Shown here one piece after another: positions 9,163 to 16,801 of a stretch of 62,738 nt of DNA. The position numbers were made by a program, and so were the translations under genes. The stretch is from an uncultured bacterium (GTDB lineage Bacteria; Bacillota; Clostridia; Lachnospirales; Lachnospiraceae). The notes under the pieces are model-generated. The model saw nothing but the letters and a program-made list of their open reading frames with translations. It did not search any database and was not told the origin of the DNA. The stretch's first letter is position 1. Each line of letters begins with the position of its first letter. The stretch lies in contig CANDBT010000028.1 of the NCBI GenBank assembly GCA_947383005.1, positions 1 to 62,738 on the forward strand. Direction: 5' to 3'.

Positions 9163-9646
9163 CCAAAACCGAATCCTTTTTCCCTTTTTTTCTGCGTAAT
9201 TCCCGAAAAAATTCCGACAGCATCCGTGAACACTCTTCTTCCAATACGCCTATATGTACTTGGGCCTGATGATTAAAACCATCCTCATTCAATAAATTCA
9301 CTACCGAGCCTGCGCATCCGGCCTTCGGGTTCATGCAGCCGATGACCACTGTAGGGATCCTTGCCTGAACAATGGCCCCGGCACACATCGGACAAGGTTC
9401 CAAAGTTATATACATCGTACACCCTTCCAGTCTCCAATCTCCCATAATTTTGCACGCTTTACGGATAGCAATAATCTCCGCATGAGCCAGTACCGTTTTA
9501 TCTGCCATACGACGATTATAACCACGTCCGATTATCTTTCCCTGATATTCAATCACACACCCAATGGGCACTTCACCTATAGCTTCCGCCTTTTTTGCCT
9601 GTCTGATCGCTTCTTTCATATACTTTTCTTCCGATGTCATTATCAT
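9134..9646 (-). CDS. tadA: tRNA adenosine(34) deaminase TadA
   Basis: The protein carries the zinc deaminase motifs: HAE (the glutamate is the proton shuttle) and PCPMCAGA (two zinc cysteines), with the surrounding VPIGCVI and LEPCPM typical of TadA. It converts A34 to inosine in tRNA-Arg(ACG), so it is essential in most bacteria. Three ATGs lie close together; the one seven bases after AGAGG gives 170 residues. The C-terminal tail (RRKKGKKDSVLATGQPDTAS) is longer than in E. coli TadA and is where the gene overlaps its convergent neighbour. Confidence 0.95.
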   Translation of the reverse strand: MIMTSEEKYMKEAIRQAKKAEAIGEVPIGCVIEYQGKIIGRGYNRRMADKTVLAHAEIIAIRKACKIMGDWRLEGCTMYITLEPCPMCAGAIVQARIPTVVIGCMNPKAGCAGSVVNLLNEDGFNHQAQVHIGVLEEECSRMLSEFFRELRRKKGKKDSVLATGQPDTAS

Positions 9647-9715
9647 TATCATTCCTCTGTTATCTGCCAAATATGCCTAAAATACATTTTTCTAAACAAT
9701 CCCAAAAATTATAAA

Positions 9716-9741
9716 CAAACGGCTGATATGAATGCCGTTTG
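9716..9741 (-). terminator. Terminator-like hairpin after the hexapeptide-repeat gene
   Basis: A perfect 8-bp stem (9716-9723 with 9734-9741). Read on the minus strand it is followed by a T/A-rich stretch ending in TTTTT. It lies after the stop of the minus-strand gene at 9858. Confidence 0.55.
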
Positions 9742-9857
9742 CTATAGTATATCGAATAACAATCAGATTGAAAAGCATAAATTGCAACTGCATATGCCCA
9801 TTTTAAGTTGCCTGCGACGATAGGACATATTCTTTAACATCATAACAGGAATATTTT

Positions 9858-11624
9858 TTATAACTGGATATCCACATACCAATAGCCAAATCGTCCGTCT
9901 TCCTCTGGTTGTTTTTTCGCCAAAACAAAATTGGGAAAACCAAACATGGATGCAAGATTTTTTTCATTACTAAAATAATGTCCAGGTACACCTAACAGGT
10001 AACGCGGTTCACCTTGAGGATTATTCAATTTCGCTAAAATCAAATGGCGGTAATTATAATACCCGTGAAGCAAAAAACTATTATTACCATATACCCAATT
10101 TTCCCGCGGCAAAATACCAATATCCTGAGGCTTAATTGACAAAATCTCACAACCATTACTATAATCAAAGGCTAATACTTTGGGATAACGGCGCTGAAGC
10201 TGGTTCCAAAGACTGCTTTGCAGGTTTTCCATCTGCTCTATTTGCTCCAGCTCTTTAAGCCGCAGGGGGTCTCCCGGCTCAGGCATGGAAGACGGATTTC
10301 CTTTTCCAACAGATAATTTTTCCATCTTCTGATTCACGGAATTTAAATTTTTCCCCTGTCCTATGGCCCTGGCAAACTGCAAAACCTTTTCCTGCATATT
10401 TTGTATATTGCTGTTTGGCCTCCTGTTTTCTTTCGTTTTTGGTTCTTCCCTTATATTCTGTTCCTCCATATCTTTTTTTACTTCTTTCGCAGGAGGCTCT
10501 CCTATTTGCTGCTTTATTTGTTCTTTTTTGCTTGTCTCCGCTTTTTGATTCTGAGATGTTAATTCTTCGGGCACTATTTCTTTTGGCACAATTTCTCTGG
10601 GTTCTCTGGGTATGGTTTCCCCCGGTATTCCCGTTTTTAATATTTCTCCCCTTGTTTCCTGATCCTTGCTTATTTTTTTTTCTTCTCTTTTCCCTTGATT
10701 TTCTTCTAATCCCTGGCTTTTTCCATTTCCCTGATCCTCTTTGTTTTCCAGGTGCTTTTCTATTTCCAAATTTTCTCTTGTTTCCTGATTTTCTCCAATT
10801 TCCTGGTTTTTCCCGATTTCCAGGCTTTCTCCAATTTCCAGATTTTCTCTAATTTCCAGATTTGTTCCGGTTTCCAGATTTTCTCTGATTTCCGGATTTG
10901 CTCTGGTTTCTGGATTTGCTCTGGTTTCTGGATTTGCTCCGGTTTCCGGATATCCTTCTGCTTTCGGGTTCTCTCCGGATTTCAAACTTTCTTTCGTTTC
11001 CTTATTTTCTTCTGCTTCCTGACCTTCCCTTATTATCTGAGTTTTCTCTAATTGCTGGTTCTTTCTTGCAATTTGCCCCTCTTTTCCTGCTTCTTCCCCG
11101 GCTCTTTCTTTTCTCCCCCTGTCTGCTTCTTCTAACCCTGACCTTGTCTTCTCCTGCTGCAGTTCCTGTTCGATTTCTTCTGCTACAGAGATATGGGACT
11201 CCGGCCACTCGGATTGTTTTTTGACCTTATCTGCCGTTACATCTGCCAATTGTATCTCTGCCGCCTGCATTACCGCATCTTCCCAAATTGTAGTATAGCA
11301 ACGCCATTTATTATCTTTTTCATGAATGGATAACCCATAGCATTGCTCCATCGTACATCTACTGTTCTCCACATTTTCCGCATTAACATTTGTGCGAAAT
11401 TCACCAGATCCATTTCGTATAAAAATACGTCCCACATGAATTTCACCTTGGGAAGAAAGCAAATATACACCAATATCGCTCCCTCCCAAAAAAACCTTTT
11501 TCACATTTATATGGATTCTGCACTGTCCGTTTCGAACTTCTATTTTGGCAAATCCAATATTTTTTCCTTTGACTCCTCCCTCATATGCGTAGATATAGGA
11601 AATTAACCTGCGATAATTAGACAT
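9858..11624 (-). CDS. Lachnospiraceae-type protein with central degenerate hexapeptide minisatellite
   Basis: The 588-residue protein has three parts. Residues 1-135 form a beta-rich domain (GKNIGFAKIEVRNG, then GEIHVGRIFIRNG) reminiscent of carbohydrate- or surface-binding sandwiches. Residues 140-440 are very hydrophilic, rich in E, K, N and Q, and include a run of about 15 hexapeptides of the form ENLEIG/ANPETR. Residues 460-588 form a second compact domain ending in a tryptophan- and tyrosine-rich segment. There is no signal peptide or membrane span. AAAGGAG precedes the ATG. It diverges from rsmA across an 18-bp perfect palindrome. The function is unknown. Confidence 0.65.
   Translation of the reverse strand: MSNYRRLISYIYAYEGGVKGKNIGFAKIEVRNGQCRIHINVKKVFLGGSDIGVYLLSSQGEIHVGRIFIRNGSGEFRTNVNAENVENSRCTMEQCYGLSIHEKDNKWRCYTTIWEDAVMQAAEIQLADVTADKVKKQSEWPESHISVAEEIEQELQQEKTRSGLEEADRGRKERAGEEAGKEGQIARKNQQLEKTQIIREGQEAEENKETKESLKSGENPKAEGYPETGANPETRANPETRANPEIRENLETGTNLEIRENLEIGESLEIGKNQEIGENQETRENLEIEKHLENKEDQGNGKSQGLEENQGKREEKKISKDQETRGEILKTGIPGETIPREPREIVPKEIVPEELTSQNQKAETSKKEQIKQQIGEPPAKEVKKDMEEQNIREEPKTKENRRPNSNIQNMQEKVLQFARAIGQGKNLNSVNQKMEKLSVGKGNPSSMPEPGDPLRLKELEQIEQMENLQSSLWNQLQRRYPKVLAFDYSNGCEILSIKPQDIGILPRENWVYGNNSFLLHGYYNYRHLILAKLNNPQGEPRYLLGVPGHYFSNEKNLASMFGFPNFVLAKKQPEEDGRFGYWYVDIQL
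10690..10970. repeat. 18-bp minisatellite inside a coding gene
   Basis: Units of about 18 bp, each close to 'gaaaatctggaaatcgga' on the coding strand, repeat in frame and encode the hexapeptides ENLEIG, ANPETR and similar. The copies nearest 10900-10945 are the most alike (three near-identical ANPETR-type units). Divergence grows toward both ends, as expected for slippage or unequal exchange. Confidence 0.8.
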
Positions 11625-11673
11625 ATTATCACTCCTTTAGTAACTATTCTATGCCTACACCCTCAAAAACTAT

Positions 11674-11691
11674 GACAAAAATATTTTTGTC
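11674..11691. promoter_or_regulatory. 18-bp perfect palindrome between divergent genes
   Basis: GACAAAAATATTTTTGTC is a perfect dyad in the space between the minus-strand repeat-protein gene and rsmA. It lies just upstream of a TATACT box (about 11711-11716) on the plus strand. A dimeric regulator site is the natural reading; no candidate regulator is adjacent. Confidence 0.45.
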
Positions 11692-11740
11692 GCCAAAATA
11701 AAAAACTTATGCTATACTATCGCCGTAAGAATAGTCTTCC

Positions 11741-11850
11741 CGCTGTGATTTGATGCAACCACAGCTATCCTAAAGAAAGGCGCCGCTATACGGATATACC
11801 GACATGTTCACATTTCGTCAGATAACTTTTCCGAAAGTGAAGCACGTCGG
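11741..11850 (+). promoter_or_regulatory. Structured leader of rsmA
   Basis: A GCTGTG/CACAGC hairpin (11741-11764) is followed by a long helix (11799-11850). In the helix, CCGACATG pairs with CACGTCGG (one mismatch) and TTCAC-TTTCG pairs with CGAAAGTGAA with a single bulged A. The helix ends 16 bases before the chosen rsmA ATG, so it would be in the 5' untranslated region. It resembles no riboswitch class I know. Confidence 0.5.
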
Positions 11851-11866
11851 CACTGGCGGATTACCC

Positions 11867-12748
11867 ATGGATGATAAACTGAGCAATCCTAAAACAACTA
11901 TCGAAATCATCAAAAAGCATAAATTTATTTTTCAAAAAAAATTCGGTCAAAACTTTTTGATTGACACTCATGTATTGGACAAAATTATAAACGCCGCTCA
12001 AATTACTCCTGACGATATGGTTTTGGAAATTGGTCCCGGTATCGGTAGTATGACTCAATATCTGGCTGAAACTGCCAGGCAAGTTGCCGCTGTGGAAATC
12101 GATGAAAACCTGATTCCTATTTTAAAAGAAACATTGAACAATTACAAAAACGTACAAATTATTCATGAGGATATCCTTAAAATTAACCTCGAACAATTTG
12201 TCCGGCAAAACAACGGCGGGCGTCCAGTTAAAGTAGTGGCAAATCTGCCTTACTACATTACCACTCCTATTATTATGCGGCTGCTGGAAGAGGATATTCC
12301 CATCGACAATATCACTGTAATGATCCAAAAAGAAGTCGCCAGCCGTATGCAGGCAAAAGCAGGCTCCAAAGATTATGGCGCCTTATCCCTGGCAGTACAG
12401 TATTATGCCGAACCCTATTTGGTTGCCAACGTTCCTCCCAATTGTTTTATTCCCCGGCCAAAGGTGGGATCAGCGGTCATCCGTCTGACCCGTTACTCCA
12501 GTCCCCCGGTAAAAGTTCAAAACACCAAACTAATGTTCTCCCTTATCCGCGCATCATTCAATCAGCGCAGAAAAACCTTGCAAAACGGACTTTATAATTC
12601 TCCTGATCTTTCTTTCTCAAAAGAGCAAATCGCAAAAGCTATAGAAATTTTAGGTCTGCCAGCCACAGTACGAGGAGAAACCTTAACTTTGGAACAGTTT
12701 GCAAAACTGGCCGATATTTTTTCCTTACCAAACGGAAATCCATTTTGA
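11867..12748 (+). CDS. rsmA: 16S rRNA (adenine1518/1519-N6)-dimethyltransferase
   Basis: The 293-residue protein has FGQNFLID, the SAM loop LEIGPGIGSMT, the acidic strand VEIDENL, EDIL, and the catalytic NLPYYITTPI. These are the KsgA/RsmA signatures for dimethylating the two adenines near the 3' end of 16S rRNA. The start at MDDKLSNP was chosen from family length. It lacks a strong ribosome site (GGCGGA only), and a longer frame opens 63 bp upstream but would run through the leader helix. tatD follows after 15 bp. Confidence 0.95.
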   Translation: MDDKLSNPKTTIEIIKKHKFIFQKKFGQNFLIDTHVLDKIINAAQITPDDMVLEIGPGIGSMTQYLAETARQVAAVEIDENLIPILKETLNNYKNVQIIHEDILKINLEQFVRQNNGGRPVKVVANLPYYITTPIIMRLLEEDIPIDNITVMIQKEVASRMQAKAGSKDYGALSLAVQYYAEPYLVANVPPNCFIPRPKVGSAVIRLTRYSSPPVKVQNTKLMFSLIRASFNQRRKTLQNGLYNSPDLSFSKEQIAKAIEILGLPATVRGETLTLEQFAKLADIFSLPNGNPF

Positions 12749-12763
12749 CAGAAAGGCATTTTT

Positions 12764-13528
12764 ATGATATTTGACACCCATACCCATTACGATAATCCGC
12801 AATTTGACGAAGACCGGCGCCAGCTCCTGAACAGTCTGCAACAAAATAATATTGAGGCTATTGTCAATATCGGAGCCAGTATCGAAAGCTGCAAAAATAC
12901 ACTCCATTTAACCGCTCACTATCCTTTTATCTACGGCTCCATCGGAATTCATCCCAGCAATACCGCTGAATTAACCGATGAATCTTTCCTGTGGCTTTCT
13001 TCCGCCGCCAAAGAAAATAAAATTGTAGCCATAGGGGAAATCGGACTGGATTATCACCGGAATGAACCAGAACCAGAACTGCAAAAATACTGGTTTATCC
13101 GCCAGTTAAATCTGGCTCGGGAAAGCAATCTTCCCATCGTTATCCATAGCCGTGATGCGGCAAAAGATACTCTTGATATTATGAAAACAGAAGAAGCCCA
13201 TGAAATGGGAGGCATTATTCATTGCTTTTCTTATGGACCTGAACTAGCTAAGGAATATCTTAAAATGGGATTTTATTTAGGCATTGGCGGTGTTTTAACT
13301 TTCAATAACGGAAAAAAGCTCAAAGAAGTGGTTAAAAACACTCCTATTGAGCGTATTGTTTTAGAAACTGACTGCCCTTATCTGGCGCCGGAGCCACACC
13401 GGGGCAAACGAAATACCTCTTTAAATCTACCCTATGTGATAAATGCCATTAGTCAAATAAAAGGCCTTCCTCAAAAAGAAGTTATCGCCATTACTACTCA
13501 AAATGCAAAAAAAATATACCGGCTGTAA
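12764..13528 (+). CDS. tatD: TatD family metal-dependent DNase
   Basis: The 254-residue TIM-barrel hydrolase starts FDTHTHYDNPQF (metal histidines), then GEIGLDYHR (metal glutamate), VIHSRDA, IHCFSYGP and the closing ETDCPYLAPEPHRGKRN. The length is normal. It lies in an operon with rsmA, a common pairing in Firmicutes. Confidence 0.94.
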   Translation: MIFDTHTHYDNPQFDEDRRQLLNSLQQNNIEAIVNIGASIESCKNTLHLTAHYPFIYGSIGIHPSNTAELTDESFLWLSSAAKENKIVAIGEIGLDYHRNEPEPELQKYWFIRQLNLARESNLPIVIHSRDAAKDTLDIMKTEEAHEMGGIIHCFSYGPELAKEYLKMGFYLGIGGVLTFNNGKKLKEVVKNTPIERIVLETDCPYLAPEPHRGKRNTSLNLPYVINAISQIKGLPQKEVIAITTQNAKKIYRL

Positions 13529-13572
13529 CAATATCCGGCCTGCAAATAATCTCAAACTGCAGGCCGGATATT
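13528..13572. terminator. Bidirectional terminator between tatD and traX-like gene
   Basis: A perfect 16-bp stem (13528-13543 with 13557-13572) around a 13-base loop lies between the two convergent genes and overlaps the last base after the tatD stop. It is long and GC-rich at the top of the stem. Confidence 0.8.
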
Positions 13573-13573
13573 G

Positions 13574-14350
13574 TTAAAACAACCAGCAAAATATTCCATA
13601 CAAAATTAAAATATGTGCAGGGTAAATGAAATAAAACATGTACTTTCTTCCCGTTTTCTTTCCCCGTCCTCCATTATAAACATAAATGATCAGAAAAGCT
13701 GCCGCTAAACCAAAACCATTTATCCATCTCACGTTGTTCATCAACATCCATATAAATCCTACGATACATTGATAATTCCTTTTTTTATGGAACAGATACA
13801 ATAAAATAAGCAAAATAATCCCCGTACAATCATAATCCGTTTTCAATAGACTGGCCAAAACACAGCCTATTCCTCCTGTAACTAAAAACGGCCAAAAGCT
13901 GCTGCCTCCCTGCCTCAGTGCTGTAAATCTTAAGGCTTCCAGCGTCAAAATCCCAATCAATAAAGTAAACAATACATTCTGTTTCGTCCAAAATTCCATC
14001 CAGTTTATTGTTTGTCCGGGACGGGGAGCAAAAGCCATCAAATCAAAAGGAATTTCCGAAATAATGGCAAAAACTGCTATGCGAAAAGCATATATGCGCC
14101 AATTTTTCGTATGATAGATTCCTTCTACCAATAAAAAAGCATATAGGGGAAAAGCTATTCGCCCTATACAGCGCATTATCAGATAAATCTGACGCCAGGT
14201 CTGATATTGACTTAAATCAGCACTTAAATTTGGCAGTAAACCATAACCTAATAGCAAATAGGCAATATGATCAATAATCATAGTAACAACGGCAATCAAT
14301 TTCAATTGATTGCCGTTCAATCCCCGTAATACAAGTTCTTTTTCCACCAT
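13574..14350 (-). CDS. TraX family membrane protein
   Basis: The 258-residue protein has about eight membrane spans. The family signatures LKLIAVVTMIIDHIAYLL at the N-terminus and IGRIAFPLYAFLLVEG near residue 65 are clear. TraX acetylates F-pilin in plasmids, but chromosomal homologues in Firmicutes have no proven role; acyl transfer to an envelope component is the likely theme. Its ATG overlaps the metG stop by one base, so the two are co-translated. Confidence 0.85.
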   Translation of the reverse strand: MVEKELVLRGLNGNQLKLIAVVTMIIDHIAYLLLGYGLLPNLSADLSQYQTWRQIYLIMRCIGRIAFPLYAFLLVEGIYHTKNWRIYAFRIAVFAIISEIPFDLMAFAPRPGQTINWMEFWTKQNVLFTLLIGILTLEALRFTALRQGGSSFWPFLVTGGIGCVLASLLKTDYDCTGIILLILLYLFHKKRNYQCIVGFIWMLMNNVRWINGFGLAAAFLIIYVYNGGRGKKTGRKYMFYFIYPAHILILYGIFCWLF

Positions 14351-16338
14351 CAACTAATTTCCGATCCTGCCGGCATATCTTTCTCCGGAGCCATCATGCA
14401 CAGATTTCCCTCAGAATCCTCCGCACATAAAAGCATTCCTTCTGACATCACCCCAGCTAATTTGGCAGGTTTTAAATTTATCAATACCATGACTTTTTTA
14501 CCAACCATCTCTTCCGGAGTGTAATAAGCTTTAATCCCACTCACAATTTGTCTTACCTGATTGCCGATCTTTACTTGAGAACATAGAAGTTTCCGCGATT
14601 TGGGAACTGCTTCACAAGCAATGATCTCACCCACCTTAAATTGAAGTTTGGCAAAGTCATCATAAGTAATCTCTGGTTTTATTTCCTCTTTATTCGGTTC
14701 TTTCTTATTGCCGGATTCTTTTGTTTTCTCTCCCTTCTTGGCATCCACCTCCATTGCTTCCACCTTTTCCAGCACTTTTTTCATATCCATACGGGCAAAC
14801 AAAATTTCTGGTACGTCTGTCACCTTATTCCCTGACGGATATTTTCCGAATATTTTCATTTCATCTAAAGAGCGCTTTTTTGTATTAAGCTGGGCTAAAA
14901 TTTTCTGCGACGTCTCCGGCATAAAAGAAGCAAGCAAAGACGCGCCGATAGTCACGGATTCTACCAGATGATAAAGCACTGTTGCCAGACGTTCCTTCTT
15001 CTGCTCGTCCTTAGCCAAAATCCATGGCATAGTTTCGTCAATATATTTATTGCAACGGCGGAAAATATTAAATATTTCACCAATTGCATCCGCTACCCGA
15101 AGCTCATCCATCCTAGCTTCTGTTTTTTTCACCGAATCCAGCACCACGGATTTCAAATCTTCATCCACTTGTTCTCTCACACCGCCATCACGCACTAAAC
15201 CGCCAAAATACTGATTCACCATGGAAACCGTACGCTTTACCAAATTGCCAAGAATGTTAGCCAAATCGGAATTTACCCGCTCAGTCATCAATTCCCAGGA
15301 AATTACGCCATCATTATCAAACGGCATTTCATGCAATACAAAATACCGTACCGCATCCACACCAAAAAAATCCACCAAGGTATCTGCATACAATACGTTT
15401 CCTCTGGATTTGCTCATCTTGCCTTCCCCCTGCAGAAGCCATGGGTGCCCAAACACTTGTTTGGGTAGCGGTAAATCTAATGCCATCAAAAAAATCGGCC
15501 AATATATTGTATGAAAACGGATAATATCTTTACCTATCAAATGCAAATCTGCCGGCCAGTACTGCTGAAATAACTGGCCATGTCCGCCATCGCAGTCATA
15601 GCCTAATCCGGTAATATAATTAGTCAGGGCATCCAGCCACACATAAGTCACATGCCTGGGATCAAAACTTACCGGAATACTCCAGGTAAAGGAAGTCCGG
15701 GAAACACATAAATCCTGAAGGCCCGGGAGCAGAAAATTGTTCATCATTTCATTTTTCCGGGAAACCGGCTGAATAAATTCCGGATGAGTATTGATATGCT
15801 CAATCAAGCGATCAGCATATTTGCTCATTTTAAAGAAATAAGCTTCTTCCTTAGCTGGCTGTACTTCTCTTCCGCAATCTGGGCACTTGCCGTCTATTAG
15901 CTGAGAAGGAGTCCAAAAAGACTCACAAGGGGTACAGTAAAGCCCTTCATAATACCCTTTATATATATCCCCTTTGTCATACAATTTCTTAAATATCTTC
16001 TGCACTTGAATCTCATGATCTTTGTCTGTGGTACGGATGAATTTGTCATAAGATGTGTTCATCAAATCCCAAATTCCCTTAATCTGGGCAGCTACCTTAT
16101 CTACAAATTCCTGAGGTGCTATCCCTGCCTCTTTTGCTTTCTGTTCGATTTTCTGACCATGTTCATCGGTTCCCGTCTGAAACCTTACATCATAGCCCTG
16201 CTCACGCTTAAATCGGGCAATACTGTCAGCCAGCACAATTTCATAAGTATTTCCGATATGTGGCTTTCCGGATGTATAAGCGATCGCAGTTGTAATATAG
16301 TATGGCTTTTTGCCACTACAGATTTTTTCTTGGCACAT
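14350..16338 (-). CDS. metG: Methionyl-tRNA synthetase
   Basis: The 662-residue class I synthetase has the HIGN nucleotide motif (KPHIGNTYE, about residue 25), a single zinc knuckle (CTPC then CPDC), the KMSKS loop (GEGKMSKSRGN, about residue 300) and a C-terminal tRNA-binding OB-fold domain (from about residue 558, FKVGEI to the end). AGGAGG precedes the ATG. Promoter elements are at 16431-16459. Confidence 0.97.
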   Translation of the reverse strand: MCQEKICSGKKPYYITTAIAYTSGKPHIGNTYEIVLADSIARFKREQGYDVRFQTGTDEHGQKIEQKAKEAGIAPQEFVDKVAAQIKGIWDLMNTSYDKFIRTTDKDHEIQVQKIFKKLYDKGDIYKGYYEGLYCTPCESFWTPSQLIDGKCPDCGREVQPAKEEAYFFKMSKYADRLIEHINTHPEFIQPVSRKNEMMNNFLLPGLQDLCVSRTSFTWSIPVSFDPRHVTYVWLDALTNYITGLGYDCDGGHGQLFQQYWPADLHLIGKDIIRFHTIYWPIFLMALDLPLPKQVFGHPWLLQGEGKMSKSRGNVLYADTLVDFFGVDAVRYFVLHEMPFDNDGVISWELMTERVNSDLANILGNLVKRTVSMVNQYFGGLVRDGGVREQVDEDLKSVVLDSVKKTEARMDELRVADAIGEIFNIFRRCNKYIDETMPWILAKDEQKKERLATVLYHLVESVTIGASLLASFMPETSQKILAQLNTKKRSLDEMKIFGKYPSGNKVTDVPEILFARMDMKKVLEKVEAMEVDAKKGEKTKESGNKKEPNKEEIKPEITYDDFAKLQFKVGEIIACEAVPKSRKLLCSQVKIGNQVRQIVSGIKAYYTPEEMVGKKVMVLINLKPAKLAGVMSEGMLLCAEDSEGNLCMMAPEKDMPAGSEIS

Positions 16339-16430
16339 AAGTAATCCCTCCTGGATCCGATATGATACAATAGCATACCGGTAGTAATTGATAACCTAAC
16401 TGCCATAATATTCAACAGTTATGTAACCAA

Positions 16431-16459
16431 AATATATCATATTCCAGAAAAAAACACAA
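16431..16459 (-). promoter_or_regulatory. Candidate promoter of metG
   Basis: On the minus strand TTGTGT (16454-16459) precedes TATATT (16431-16436) by 17 bases, giving a leader of about 85 bases. I saw no T-box sequence in it. The rest of the 460-bp gap to the DUF885 gene holds hairpin element H2 and nothing else recognised. Confidence 0.5.
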
Positions 16460-16702
16460 GGACTCAAGCCATCCTCTTCCTGAAATTATCACCATAGCTT
16501 TCAGCCATTCACCCTCTTGCTTTCAAAATTCATGAAAACAAGAAGCTTTGCTTGTCAACTATATGTCAATTTATGCAGAATTGTGTTTATACAAGCCGAC
16601 TTACAACACATATCTCCATACAAATTGCATCATGGATGAATAATTGCAAATTATAACTGCTTCTTTTCATAAGTTGTTTTTTTTAAGAATATAGTATATT
16701 GC

Positions 16703-16760
16703 GGCGCAAAAAACGCGCCTTTTATCAAAATTTACTTTGCAAATTTTGATAAGTTATATT
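16703..16760. repeat. Covarying hairpin element copy H2
   Basis: A small GGCGC/GCGCC hairpin (16703-16719) is followed by a perfect 12-bp stem (16722-16733 with 16741-16752) around ACTTTGC, then GTTATATTA. Compared with copy H1 at the window start, three stem positions differ and each is matched by a compensating change in the other arm. It lies 42 bp upstream of the DUF885 lipoprotein ATG and so may be in that gene's leader. Confidence 0.8.
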
Positions 16761-16801
16761 ATAGTTTTAGGGAATAGATGAATATTTTAGGAGGAATCTC
16801 T

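Noticed and set aside
10363-11224. Long plus-strand open frames rich in F and L opposite the repeat-protein gene
   Set aside because: They are antisense shadows of the E/N/K-rich minisatellite region; no ribosome sites and extreme composition.
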